A stretch of 64,000 bases of DNA, taken from NCBI GenBank assembly GCA_947034885.2, contig OX344758.2, positions 20,921,067 to 20,985,066 of the forward strand, read 5' to 3'. The notes under the pieces were generated by a model, which saw only the letters and a list, made by a program, of their open reading frames with translations, ran no database searches and had not been told where the DNA came from. How positions within the stretch are numbered: the stretch's first letter is position 1; each line of letters begins with the position of its first letter. The stretch is from Thuidium tamariscinum. Taxonomy: Eukaryota > Streptophyta > Bryopsida > Hypnales > Thuidiaceae. Below, piece by piece: positions 1 through 10,945 of this stretch. The translations under genes were made by a program, and so were the position numbers.

Positions 1-35
1 CTGGCGTCCGTGTGGACGTTCAAGGGTTAACCCTT

Positions 36-1410
36 GAGCACTCGGCGCTCAGTACCAGACGAATGACCGACCGACTGATCGATGATTCAGAGTCCTTAGT
101 CCACACATCAGGGTGCAGATACTTTTGAATGCGCAGCGTCTTGCTGTAGACAATTTCTGTATTGCTGGTATCGATCACGTCGTTGAGCACCAAGTGCGAT
201 CGAATCCTTCAGTTTCCTTCTCTCTGATAGAATGGATCAACTGTGGACCTAGCTTCTTCCTATGTACTTCGGGACTTGGTTAGTCGGTGATACATAGCTA
301 ATCCGCTGGAAGGTCGACGGACACTATCGACCTTCGTACCACCCTCCGCACGCGTTGCAGTCGATCCGCTCACAGGTGCGTGCCTTACATATATTGCATG
401 CGTGACATCAAAGAAAGTTGTACTCGTAGTGATACTTCACAACTACCTCTGTTTACATTTTTTTGAACGTGCCCAGCTGGGCTCCATGGTCTCCGTCTTA
501 CTACATAGTACATACGTCATGTGATGTGTTCTTCTAAGTTCAAAGATACCGACTTTTCTGTGTTACCAGTTTTCACTTACCAAGCTTTTGACGGTCCGTT
601 CATATTTTCTTGTCGGGAAGATTTTTGCGACGGATGTCGGGAACTCTGTGTTTTACCACTCTGTCTTGCTCTGTTCAGCATCAATCTTCACTTTATTGAT
701 CGAATATAACTCTGCAATTTAATCTGGTGCTCAGTCTCTTTCGGATTCTATTTGACCTAGTATATATTGGCTAGAGGTTTATAATTGGGAATAAATGTCA
801 TGTGGATACACAGAATTCAGATTAGCTGGTGTGCACGCGCCAGTTTCCTGCCGACTGCTGCAGAGGGAGTCTAGCACTAGCAGAGTGAGATGGCGATGTC
901 GGTGGCATTGATAGCGTCCCTGGCGGCTGGAGGAGGTATCCTACTTGTGCTTCTTCTCGTCTGTTTGTTTCTATTCAGACGACGAAGCCGAAAAAGTTAC
1001 GGTGGGGATGTGTTTCGTTTCTCCGGTGCCTCCGATGACGATGAAGCCATGGAGCCGGAACTGGTTATTTCAGGCAGGCGTGTTCCAAACGGAGGACCAG
1101 CGACAACGACCACTCCAGGGCAGCCGAACGGTGCGTCGACGTCAGTCCCGAGCAAGTGGACGGGAAAGTAGAGTGCGACAAGTAGTGAGAAAACTAACAT
1201 CGAAGGCGGTGAGCTCGGTCACGTAGCCCCAAACTCGATCTCCGCACTTCTGGCTCACTGGTGAGAAGCCACAGCCTTCGTCTTTGCTCCCCAGTGGTTA
1301 AGCTTATTATTCATTTGTGGGTACTAGATGTTGAGTGATTTCTGTTCCAAATCCAATCTGAATACTGGGGTACTTCGGTTTTCATTGAAGAGAGAGCAAA
1401 TCCACTCACA
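36..1410 (+). repeat. Segmental duplication copy A, left part
   Basis: This stretch is a diverged direct copy of 15347-16745; both begin with GAGCACTCGGCGCTCAG. It holds the upstream region and 5' part of the small membrane protein gene at 890. Bases 1-889 contain no ORF I can support and probably act as promoter and leader DNA, because the same stretch precedes the related gene in copy B. The homology stops near 1410 at CACTCACATTACTAT, where copy A continues into the PIRL block. Copy B instead runs directly into sequence that copy A only reaches at about 6690. Confidence 0.8.
890..1171 (+). CDS. Small single-pass membrane protein, possibly the N-terminal exon of a receptor-like kinase
   Basis: The ORF encodes 93 residues. 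Residues 1-12 are a short neutral N-terminus, residues about 13-30 are a hydrophobic Gly/Leu/Val membrane segment, and an RRRSRKS stop-transfer motif follows. Then come an acidic stretch (SDDDEAMEPE) and a Pro/Thr/Ser-rich tail. The start at 890 is supported by copy B, where the ATG, membrane segment and tail are preserved in one frame (16235-16504); SGRRV and NGGPATT are shared between the copies. This layout resembles the extreme N-terminus of plant receptor-like cytoplasmic kinases, but no kinase domain follows here, so that link is inference. The conserved frame argues for real coding sequence. It could be a complete small protein, the first exon of a longer gene cut off by the 1411-6690 block, or a dead relic. 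Confidence 0.45.
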   Translation: MAMSVALIASLAAGGGILLVLLLVCLFLFRRRSRKSYGGDVFRFSGASDDDEAMEPELVISGRRVPNGGPATTTTPGQPNGASTSVPSKWTGK

Positions 1411-2464
1411 TTACTATGGAACCTCCGGCAGACGCTTACGCTCCCTACAGAGGGAACTTCGGTGTTCTTCCGGAGGACGTTCCCAAGCTGCCGAAACCCG
1501 AAGATCTGACTTTGGTTTTGATTTTGGTTCCGACTTCGTTGTGGAAGTGGTACACCGATTGCGGAGAAATTTTGCAGGGCGCAAGTGGAATTTCCTCAAA
1601 CTCTGGCGTAATCACGTCTTGGACTGTCGCGGTAGAGATTCTTATATCGTAAAATTGGAACTCGCTTGTAGAGTAGACATGTCGCCCTTGTGTATCTTGT
1701 GTCTCAAGGTCTTCCGCAACAACCCGCTCCACTTCTGATTTTCAATTGGATGTTGCCTTTAATTTGGTGGTGTCTTGTTTTGGACATTTAGGGAAGGGAT
1801 TCCTGCATCTTGAAATTATAAAGTTTTGTTTTATGGTAGTAGATGTAGTCAGTTTATCTTGAACCTCAGCATGCTCTTCTTTTGGTTTTCAAGGTAATGG
1901 TTAGAATCTGAGATACATTTGGCAGATTCGCCTCATGAAACTTGACTGAAGGGTTTCTCGCACATTGGAAATTAGGTATTTTTTTGTGGAGTGTACATGG
2001 ATGATGAGTATAATATGTTTTTGAGTTTGACGGAATTGCATCTTGGACACTCACGGGAGTGACTCCTGCGTTTTGGAATTGAGGCTTTATTTGTGTGTTG
2101 TAGATGTAACCATTTTTTGTCTTGCGCCTCAATGTCTTGTTCCTCAGCGTGCTCTACTTTTGGAATTTTAGGTGATGATTAGAATTTGCCTTAAGTTTGG
2201 TTGAGTCGCTTCTTGTATGCTTACCGAAGGAATTCCTGCATCTTGGAATTGAGGTGTCTTGTCGGTAGATAAAGGATTAAAGGCAGTGTATCTTGCGCCT
2301 CAGTATTTTGAACCTCAGCATGCTCTACTTTTAGTCATCTAGGTGTTGATTAGAATTTGAGGAAAATTTGCGTGTGAGGAGTTTTTGAGCTCGTATCCAG
2401 AAACATCATGTTCCTGTTGAAACATCAGGGTTTCTTGCACATTGTCGGTTTTGCTATTGTGTAG
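1411..2464 (+). other. Leader and intron-like DNA at the start of the PIRL block
   Basis: No recognised gene. An ATG at 1416 opens a 78-codon frame with a Pro/Tyr-rich start directly at the point where homology to copy B breaks; it resembles no family I know and could be a first exon or chance. From about 1740 the sequence is T-rich and intron-like, with three diverged tandem repeats listed separately. The segment ends in a T/G-rich tract and TAG just before the ATG at 2465, consistent with a 3' splice site. Confidence 0.4.
1798..2464 (+). repeat. Three diverged tandem repeats in a putative intron
   Basis: Three units begin at about 1798, 2060 and 2230 with variants of ATTCCTGCATCTTGGAATTGAGG. 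Each continues to a CCTCAGC(A/G)TGCTCT(A/T)CTTTT motif (about 1866, 2145, 2316) and then GATTAGAATTTG-like sequence. Units are about 170-260 bp and clearly diverged, so the amplification is old. They lie just upstream of the first PIRL-like exon. Confidence 0.6.
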
Positions 2465-4182
2465 ATGGCCACTTTATCTCTCAAGAGTAGAGTACTGGCA
2501 GTGCCGAAGGAATTGAAGGTCGTAGGACTATCTTCGCCCTCTTTCACTCCCGCAATTCAGCCCTGCTTGAAGGAGATTTGTGAGCCACTTCGCTCTACTT
2601 TCCAAGTGAGTAATGTGTACGATTCTTTGCCATTGTCCTCTGATGCATTTAGGTTTCAATAAAGTTGTGTGAAAGTGACGAGGCTTTAGTTTATGTCATG
2701 TAGGTTGACAAAGTGAAGGCTTCCGAGACCTTTGCGGCGAAGGCATGAGAGCCTCATGAAGCATTGCTCGACTTGGAAGAGCTTCATTTGCTGTATGAGG
2801 AAGAAGTGAAGCATGCTAAAGTGGCTCTTGAGGGAATAGAGCAGCCATCTGTCAGCACTGTAGAAACAAAAGAGGAGGAGGAGGTCGATGAATACATATC
2901 ATCCAAAATTCAAGCGGCACTAGCTTGAAGTCAAGGCCAACTTGACACCTGCGACCTCAGCAACCGATTTCTGTTGCATGTGTTAGAATCTTTCAGTAGA
3001 ATTTCATCACTAGTCATTTTGAACTTGTCCAACAATCACTTGAAGGTGAGGATCTTCTTGAATTTAATTTTTTCTTCACATTCTTTTCTGCTCAGATAAT
3101 TTCACTCATTATGCCGCCCACGAGGGTTTTACTATTGCTCGATCTTCCCAGCTTATGTTCATTTTTATTTTGATGTAGTACAAAACATTTAAGGTGTGCA
3201 ACTTGTGCGGACTTTAATTTTGAGTGTTTTGCAACGTCCATCTCTAGCTGACGAAGGTTTGCTTGTGTAGTTTTTCCCGGATTCAATTGCTGGTCTCGTA
3301 AATTTGGAAGTGCTCGATCTACAACACACTGACTAGTTGAAGCTTTTACCAGATTCGACAGGCCTACTGTCAAAACTCAATTCTCTTGATCGATGTCTCA
3401 CGAAATGCCTTGAAGCTCTTGCCTACTAGTCTTGGCCGATGCAAGTACCACTTTCTGCGTCCCCATTTCCAATTTTTGTACTTCAAAATGCAAGTAGTGA
3501 ACATTCTTTTTGCTGGGAACTTAGCATGAGGTTTGGACAAGGGTTCCAAAATAAAGTTAGTCATAGTTGCCATTGATTATTAATGGAAGATCTTCAAAAT
3601 ACAGAACTCAATGTCCCTTGAAAACTGATTGATCATTTTTCAATGTGAAAAACAAGTATCCATTGGAAATCTATCTTTACTGGCATGCAAGACTTACTAA
3701 CAGAAAGTATCGGCATGGTCTGCAGTGCTCTCGTGGAGTTCGTAGTGAATTTCACTGGACTGGAAATTTGGCCTGCCAATTCTGGTTTTCAGTTGAGCAA
3801 CCTGCAGACGCTCAACCTTCATCTTAACAAACTGTCCAGTCCATCACAAGGGGAGCTCCGCGCTCTGCGCTTCCTTGACGTTCATTTTAACAAGCTGAGA
3901 GGATTGCCTTCCACCATTGGCAATTTGGCGTACCTTGCCGTTCTCAACTCCAGTAGTAACTTCAGGGACTTTGCAGCGTTGCCATATTCTATTGGTGGCT
4001 TGGTTTCTTTTACAAAGCTGGACTTCAGTATCAATCAAATTCACAAACTGCTGATCTCCTTGGGCCGACTAACCAACTGGAAGAATCTGAAGCTGGATGA
4101 GAATCCACTGATTGTGTCTCCAATGGAGGTTTTGGAGCAGGGTCTTGCTTTTTTCGTTTTTCTTCTTTCTGCACCAATGTAA
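2465..4182 (+). pseudogene. Decayed PIRL (plant intracellular Ras-group-related LRR protein) gene
   Basis: Four exon-like blocks can be followed: 2465-2605 (donor AA|GTGAGT), 2704-3045 (acceptor ATGTAG, donor AAG|GTGAGG), 3271-3444, and 3793 to about 4141. Block 2 encodes a charged helical region and then an LRR opening with NLSNNHL. Block 3 carries PDSIAGL and LPTSLGRC, and block 4 has LRRs ending in LDENPLIVSPMEVLEQG. The order (helical N-terminus, LRRs, NPL-V-PMEV capping) matches plant PIRL proteins, which are cytosolic Ras-group-type LRR proteins. The gene is dead: TGA at 2746 and 2926, TAG at 3334, a one-base frame change near 3383, and no recognisable last exon. Both TGAs could come from CGA by C-to-T change. 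The call to PIRL rests on my memory of the family; the pseudogene status is directly visible. Confidence 0.75.
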
Positions 4183-5561
4183 GCCATCTTCTTTCAGAGT
4201 TGGCAGTCTTTCAGCCAACATTTCCTGCATGTAAAGGAGGGTTTTAGATATCTCTGAAAGAAAGTTGCTTTCATGTCGGTTATTGCTTGTGAACTACTCA
4301 TCTTTTGTGTCCAGTTTTGGGATGCAAAAATGGAGGACGAGATTATTTGCTTTACTTGGTGTAATTTGCTTTGGATATTGCGATCATCTGGAAATTATTT
4401 TTCCCATTTCTATAATATGTATGAAGTGCTATGATTATTGGAGCTCTCAGAAATCTTATGCTATGCCCACTTGAAAATCATTCTGATTGCCTTGTAGGTT
4501 TTATGAAACTGAAATTGACAAGAGCCCGGCCGACAGCAACCCTTCACGAAACTAGTATTGCCGATGTTTAGCACGGTTTTCTGATTGATGATTGTAATTC
4601 TGTAGATGCATTAATGTCGTTGTAGAAAGTAAGTGCTTCTATTTACCCTAAAGTATGGATTTATAGAGCAGGTGCTTTTAAGCAGAAACTTGTAATGGAA
4701 AAAATTACAATTTGCTTTTTTGTGAGACTTCGTTTCTTCCTCGCCTATTGGTATGAGCCTCCATAGAATGGGAAGCTAAGTGATCTATGATGAGTTTGAG
4801 ATTTATCAGTTATGTTTGTGGTCTTCAACGACATTGCTGCAGTTGGCATGGGAAACAAGGTTGATCGAGACAGTCCTTTCTATAAGAAGTTCAAATTTGG
4901 AGTTTTTGGTAAGGTTCATGTGTACTGTTATTTGTGTCTCTTTCTTGACTATTAGGGACTAAATACAGTACATGAAATTTTCCTTCCTATGAGAGGTTTA
5001 GTTTTGTCACTGTAAGTTGTGAACGCTGCCGACACATTTGCAACATTATGTATACTCAACCATATCAGTCCTTCACTGTTTATTCGTTCACATTCTCAAA
5101 TGCTTTACCTTGTAAGATAGACCAGCCTACTACCACCCTGATTTGCAATCTGGCTATGTTGGAGTAATTCCAAGAAGGGCACGGGGCCATTCCAAGGGGC
5201 ATATATTTTTTAGTAGTGTGTGCATGTTTTACAAATCAAACCTCAATAGAATTATAATTTTCCAATTGAAACTCTAATTTTTGTGAATTTTTGAAGTGGT
5301 CACCCCTAAATTTCAAAATAGCCTCTAGACTAGGGTCATCAACAACTCCTAAACATCCTATAACCACCTAATCAACAACTAGCTATTTTCTATTTAAGGA
5401 ATGACATATTATTCCAACTTGTTTTGAAATCCCTGATTTTATCGTAGAATAAAGGAAGTTATGGAGGATTTTAGATTGAAGTGGGGCTAGAATTATAGTG
5501 ACAAAATTGGGCTGGTCTAGTTGGTGGAATTGGGTTGCAAAAGGAAATGGGCTGGTCCATC
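4183..5561. other. No gene seen
   Basis: AT-rich DNA downstream of the PIRL relic. It should contain the last PIRL exon, but I could not find one. No inverted-repeat element or RNA gene is visible. Confidence 0.5.
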
Positions 5562-5790
5562 TTAACCCCTAAACGACGAGCTGGTGGCCATGGAATTGAG
5601 GAATTTTGATACCATGGGAGTCATTGGTTCAAAAAAATCTAAAAACACACGTCGGAAGTCAAAGCACTATAGAAGATCTTCCTTTTCCACCCCTAATTCC
5701 GAGGATGAATGATTGCAATTCTGTCCTACATAGAAAGATTCTCTGAAGTTCATTGACCAGAAAATGGCTTGGGCGTCGTTTAAGGGTTAA
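5562..5790. mobile_element. Short TTAA-flanked inverted-repeat element (229 bp)
   Basis: The left end reads TTAA-CCCCTAAACGACG. The right end, reverse-complemented, reads TTAA-CCCTTAAACGACG, so the terminal repeats match at all but one position and both ends carry TTAA. It is too short to code for a transposase and is a non-autonomous member of the TTAA families described elsewhere in this window. Confidence 0.75.
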
Positions 5791-6434
5791 TGGTCATCAG
5801 TTGCAGGTGAATGACAAATTTTGAACAAAATTTTGAACTGTGGTGTTATGTATTCTCTTTTTGCCATTCACAAGTGGCTCCTCTCCTTGTGAATCAGCCG
5901 TTTCTGACTTGTATTTGCTCCAGTACTCATGCTGACATATGAGAATTGAGAATCTCTGAGTTGACCTGCCATAACGACTGTCTGTATTTCTCCAAGGCAG
6001 GGTTTTTTTTTGGTTTTTGGACAAATGGTGATGTGGCCTTCCTTTCAAGAAGGTTTTATGTTGACTGGCTCCTTAACTTGGGGGCTTTAATTGAAGGAGG
6101 ACAAATTTTGAGTATACAATTTTGAATATGTAGTTTTTGCATGCAATTTTGGCTTTGCATGATAAATGAAATGAGGTTTTAGAAGCATGTTGGCAACGAT
6201 AAAGAAGACTATTATTTCTATCTGGCATTTTTTTGACATTGACTCTCATTTTTTTCTATAGGCTTGAAATTACCCCTTTTCGTTTTGAGGAAATTGGGCA
6301 TTTAATTGCCTAAAAAAAAATCCTGCTCCAAGGGATTCGTTTGCAAATAGAGAAATGATGGTGAAAGCTCAAGTTATGCCTCGGATCCTGACTCTTGCAA
6401 CTTCAATTGGTCTGGAATGCAATGCAGCTTGGGT

Positions 6435-6545
6435 GATCCCTGCTTTACAACTAAATTGCCTAGGGTTTTGATTTATTTCATGATTACAGTGATCTCTGCT
6501 TTACAGCTAAATTGCCTAGGGTTTTGATCTATTTCATGATCACGT
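6435..6545 (+). repeat. Tandem duplication of about 55 bp
   Basis: Two adjacent near-identical units contain GCTAAATTGCCTAGGGTTTTGAT. They start near 6433 and 6488 (TGATCCCTGCTTTACAACT / TGATCTCTGCTTTACAGCT) and both end in ATTTCATGAT. Confidence 0.7.
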
Positions 6546-6689
6546 TGCATGTGATGTATCCAATCAATCAAACTAAAGAATACTTTCATTTGATCAAATC
6601 AAATCAAAAACATCAATTTTTAAAATTCATCCAACTTTCTTCAATATGTGATTTTGTAGGTGATTCTCAATGTCCCAGACGTCTTGTTC

Positions 6690-6868
6690 ATGCGTGAGTG
6701 GATCTTGAATGACCTTTCTCAAGGATTCAGATACTCTGTGGATTAATTAGAGCCCTTATAAGAATACAGTCACTTCAAAAACTCAATGTATGCTTTGTTT
6801 AGTTTCACTCCATGTGCCATATGCTGAAAATGAGTGGACAAAATCCAAATGAGCAAATATGAATGTTC
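6690..6868 (+). repeat. Segmental duplication copy A, middle part
   Basis: Matches 16757-16935 in copy B: GGATTCAGATACTC, GGTGGATTAATTAGAGC, CAGTTTCACTCCATGTG and GAGTGGACAAAATC occur in the same order. Copy B runs straight from its gene remnant into this piece. Confidence 0.8.
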
Positions 6869-7203
6869 TAAGGTAGGAGGTTGTAAAAGCACGATGGCTC
6901 TAAAATGGAGCACCTCCTTAAGTGTATAGTGTTTGTACATGTTTATTTAGAGCATTCATCAATGTACAAAATATGTACATTTTAGGAGGTGCTCCATTTT
7001 AGAGTCCTATGCCACATCAACTTCAAAATTGTATAACTAATTCTACAAAGCTTCAAAAAATATGAAATGACTTGGGTAGATGTCAAATTGTCAATTCCAC
7101 TTGTCTTTCAATGAAAACTTGGTAAAAAATATTTCAAGATGTTTTGACTCTCCAAAATTCTACTGCAACCCTTAGATGCTCCATTTAAGAACCTCCTACC
7201 TTA
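6869..7203. mobile_element. Stowaway-like MITE with TA target duplication
   Basis: The first 14 bases, TAAGGTAGGAGGTT, are the exact reverse complement of the last 14. If the outermost TA is the target duplication, the terminal repeat is AGGTAGGAGGTT, a Tc1/mariner (Stowaway)-type arrangement. A second internal inverted pair, CTCTAAAATGGAGCACCTCC (about 6898) and its complement (about 6984), gives it a complex fold. It is absent from copy B. Confidence 0.65.
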
Positions 7204-8124
7204 ACCCCTAAAGGACTAAAGTCCCCTTGGGGGATACTTGGAATTTCGGGTAGGCTTGTGTGACTTGAATTTTTTCTATGATTTTTTGAAACTTTTTTTG
7301 AAGGTAGGAAATCAGATTAGCTTTCCAAAAATATAATCTTTATTTCAATTAGTGCTTGGAAGCAAAAGTTATGCCATTCCAAGTCCAAAAAGCAGTTCAC
7401 CGGGCAGAAAAAAAACACAAAAAACATTATTTTTTTATTTTTTATTTTTTCTCTCAAAGATTATGTTTTTTTTCTACATCAGAAGCTTTGGTTTATTTTA
7501 TTTGGACTAATAATGAGAAAGTTACGGACAATCTTGTATTTTGGGCAATCTAAGCACCTTCTTCAAAAAATAACTTATAGAATGTATTTTTTAATGAAAT
7601 TTTCCAAATTTTCCAAATTTTCTTTTTTGATAGGGTTTAGGATGTTTGCAAGAACAAGCTCACCGTTGGGATCATGGTTTTCCAATTACATCTTAAAGTT
7701 ATTAACAACTTAGTATTTTATTCAATCTTGGACCTACTTTTGCTTCACAATTTTTTAATGAATGAAAATCAAGTAGCTTTTTTTGAACTTTTTTTCCCTA
7801 ATTCTCAACTCAAATGTTCAACATAAAAAATTTTAACTTCATACTCCATAGTGCAAAAAAATTCAACAAATGGAAATCAAAGTCATCTGAAATTGTAAGT
7901 CAGAGTTCAAAATTTTTTTTTTCCAACTTTGAATGCTAATGTCTTCCAATCAGTATGATCAAACTTCATGAAATTTTTACCACATGATCTCAAACAAGTC
8001 ATTTACAAGATCCTATGGTTAGATTCTAATAAAAAAAAAAATTTGTTTTCTTGGGAGGAAGTAGCAAACATGGCAATTTCAAGTGGTTTTCAAGCCAGAA
8101 AATGCCTCAGTCCTTTAGGGATTT
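7201..8124. mobile_element. TTAA element, about 0.92 kb
   Basis: The left end is TTAA-CCCCTAAAGGACT and the right end is AGTCCTTTAGGG followed by ATTT, a degenerate TTAA. The interior is AT-rich and related to 24906-25834 (shared runs such as GATTTTTTGAAA and AGCAAAAGTTATGCC-like). Its left TTAA overlaps the TA of the neighbouring MITE. Copy B lacks this element. No coding capacity. Confidence 0.65.
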
Positions 8125-8162
8125 ATATTTTTGTGTTGTACAATCCAAGAAAAACTTGAAGC

Positions 8163-8391
8163 ATTATGGCAGCAGTTCGATCACATTTGGACTGTCTCCC
8201 CACTGATTGCCAAAAGGCAGGGTGATACTGTTAGCTCCCCTTGCTCCTTAATTTACTTTTCTCCTTCTCCTTTCCCTTGTTACTATCACGCTTTGTTTTC
8301 TTCATTTGTTGAGCCTCTGGCTTGGCTGCTTTGGGTTTTGATTTTTAATGCAATGGTTCTCCATTTGTTATAAGAAATTAAAAAATAAAAT
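8163..8391 (+). mobile_element. Short A-tailed retroposon with target duplication
   Basis: The 229-bp insert ends in an A-rich tail (GAAATTAAAAAATAAAA) and is flanked by TTGAAGC (8156-8162) and TTGAAAC (8392-8398), a 7-bp target duplication with one change. Copy B has a single TTGAAGC at 16981-16987 joined directly to the equivalent downstream sequence, so B is the empty site. It may be a SINE or a 5'-truncated LINE; no RT sequence remains to decide. Confidence 0.65.
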
Positions 8392-8398
8392 TTGAAAC

Positions 8399-8760
8399 AA
8401 AAAGTAATTATGGTTTGTAAGTAAATGAAATCCAAAGCTTATTACCCCATAGAGTCAATTGATGAGGTGGATTCTTAATCACTCAAAAAATTGTCCATGT
8501 TTTTTTCGAGCCTTGATGACTTAAATATTTTAGTGCATGTTGTTGTATATTAGGTTGCATTGACAAACACATATTGATAAAAAAAAAAATACTTTAGATG
8601 TTAGGATTGTTAAAATTTAGGTGTCACTATATTTTTGTCATATTATATTAAGTCACCTCCAATCCAAAAATATATACTATATATATTCCTTACAATTTAA
8701 TATGTTGAATTCAAAAAGATTGTCATTAAAATAATTGCTTTTGTTGCTTAATACAAATTA
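8399..8760 (+). repeat. Segmental duplication copy A, right part
   Basis: Matches 16988-17340: AATTATGGTTTG, GAGTCAATTG, ATTTAAATATTTTA and CATATTGATAAAAA occur in order in both. The homology fades into AT-rich DNA at about 8760. Confidence 0.75.
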
Positions 8761-10728
8761 CAATGATTTGTATGAATTGTTATAATGTGTATTATAACAA
8801 ATATCTTCAAACTTATTCAAAGTATATGCAACAACAATTCAAATTGCAACTAGATATACATCATCAATGAGCATAAAATGACATCTCAAGACTTTGATTC
8901 ATTAAAAAACTTGACAAATTCTATTCAAATTAAAGTCAACTACATTTTCCTCTATATGTATTTTTTGGTGCATACATATGTCAATCTTTTACAATACCAA
9001 TGGAAGCAAGTCTTAAATGGTATTCAACAACATGCACTAAAGTAGTCCAAACATGAAAGCTTGAAAAAGAAACATAGGCAATTTTGAGAGTAATTAAAAA
9101 TCCACTTCAACAATTGAGTTTATAGGGTGGTTAGCTTTGAAAGTTATTTATTTTCAAACTATAATTGTTTTTTGCTTCAAGTTTGTTTTTTATTGCACAA
9201 CACAACATACTATAACATTCATGTTTGTTTGTTTGGATTTTGTCCACTCATTTTCAACATATGGTGCATGGAATGAAACTAAACAAAGCATAGACTTAGT
9301 TTTAGATGAAACTAAATATTTAAATAATTTGTTATCACAAAGAGATTTATTTCTTGCTTTGCATATAGTAGTTGAATAATGGTCTAGTGTTCAAGATTGT
9401 TGTAATGTACAATACAACACTTGGAGTTTGGAAATGTATCCTTTTGCCCTCCAAGGATGCAACCAACATGACCACTTGAGGTAGTCACTAGAATTCTTTG
9501 ATTCCTAAACCAATAAGGTAGGACCTGCAAAATCTATTGGCTCATCTAAGAAAAAATTTGCTTTTCCAAATCAACACTTTTCTTTTTGTAATTTTGCCAA
9601 AATCTAGAGTAAGAAAAAAACAAATTTAGATGTAATTTTTCCAAATTTTTTTCAAATATATAGAATTACATATAATTCTTGAAATGTAGTTGTCATAGCA
9701 TGGTAATGATGTTTATAGATGAAATTTAATAAAATTTAAGGACCAAATTTTAATGATACAATAAAAAAAATATAAAATGTATATGGCTTAACTATATGAG
9801 CTCCTCTATTTTACATTTGCCATAAACCAAAGTTTGGTGCCCATGCCCTAGTACAACTTTTTTCTTCAAGATGAAAGAATCATAAAGACTTCATTATTGC
9901 TACCTCTACACTCATAAAATCTCAAGGAATGGTCCAAAAATTGACCATCTCCAACTTCTTAAAGGCCGAATACCATTTAACTTCAACTCTATATCCTTAT
10001 ATGGACTATTTCACCATGTTACAGTAAACTTTATAATTTAACTATAGAGACAACCTTTGGAGCATGAACAAAATTAGCACCTCTTATGTTAGATGCATTC
10101 TTGGTTACTTTCTCTACTTATTTCTTATTAGTGAAAACATCTATCAAATCTTTTAAATGTGATGCATCTTCTTAGAATTAATGTTTAGAAAAATGTTAAC
10201 TAGGTCTTCCAATTTGTCCTCTAAAAGATTTCAAAGAGGCATTAAGAATGAGTGATAACTTATTTTTCATGTCAATTGTTGGGATATTCCTTTCTTCTTG
10301 ATAATATTTGACTTTCCTACATAAGAAATGGCAAATCCATGGATCATGATGTGGTGCATTTTGGCAATTTTTGCTCCTTTCTTTAGATTTGAATTTTGCA
10401 TATAAAATTGATCTCATTTGAATTTGAGTCCAACTAAAGAAATGTTACATAAGAAGTCTAGTTTCTCTATGAAAAATTTCAAAATCCAAATTTTTTATTG
10501 CAATTTGATCTTTGGACCTATAACTATGGAGTGCTATTTTCCAATTGTAGATTAACATAGTGATTTAATATGTGTTACAATGTTAAAAATTATAGTAAAT
10601 ATCTAGAGAGAATAATTATTTTAAACTTTCTTTGCTTATTTTGTATTTAAGGAGTTTTGAATTGCTTTTTATTTTCTTAAATCATAATGAAGAATTTTGA
10701 AAAAATGGCAATATTCACTATGCTATTT
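8761..10728. other. No gene seen; AT-rich intergenic DNA
   Basis: Very AT-rich sequence without a convincing ORF, splice-site chain or inverted-repeat element. Short open frames here are low-complexity. Confidence 0.5.
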
Positions 10729-10945
10729 TTTGAACCGCACGGTCTAAACTAAAAGCTAACATCTAGGACAGGTATAGAATTTCAAACATCTAAGAGATAT
10801 GTAGATTTGTAAAATCTACGACGTTTTTACAGTTCAGACCTCATGGTCCAAAACATCTTAAACTAGTGTAGATTTTAGTCATCTACAACATGTATAGATT
10901 TCAAAAATGTATGACAGGTTTTGATTTCGGACCTTGCGGTCAAAA
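10729..10945. repeat. Short inverted and tandem repeat element
   Basis: The ends TTTTGAACCGCACGGTCT and GGACCTTGCGGTCAAAA are inverted copies of one motif. A third copy, CAGACCTCATGGTCC, lies in the middle at about 10836. Between them ATCTA(G/C)(G/A)AC- and GTAGATT-type words recur. It is probably a small non-autonomous element or its remnant. Confidence 0.4.
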
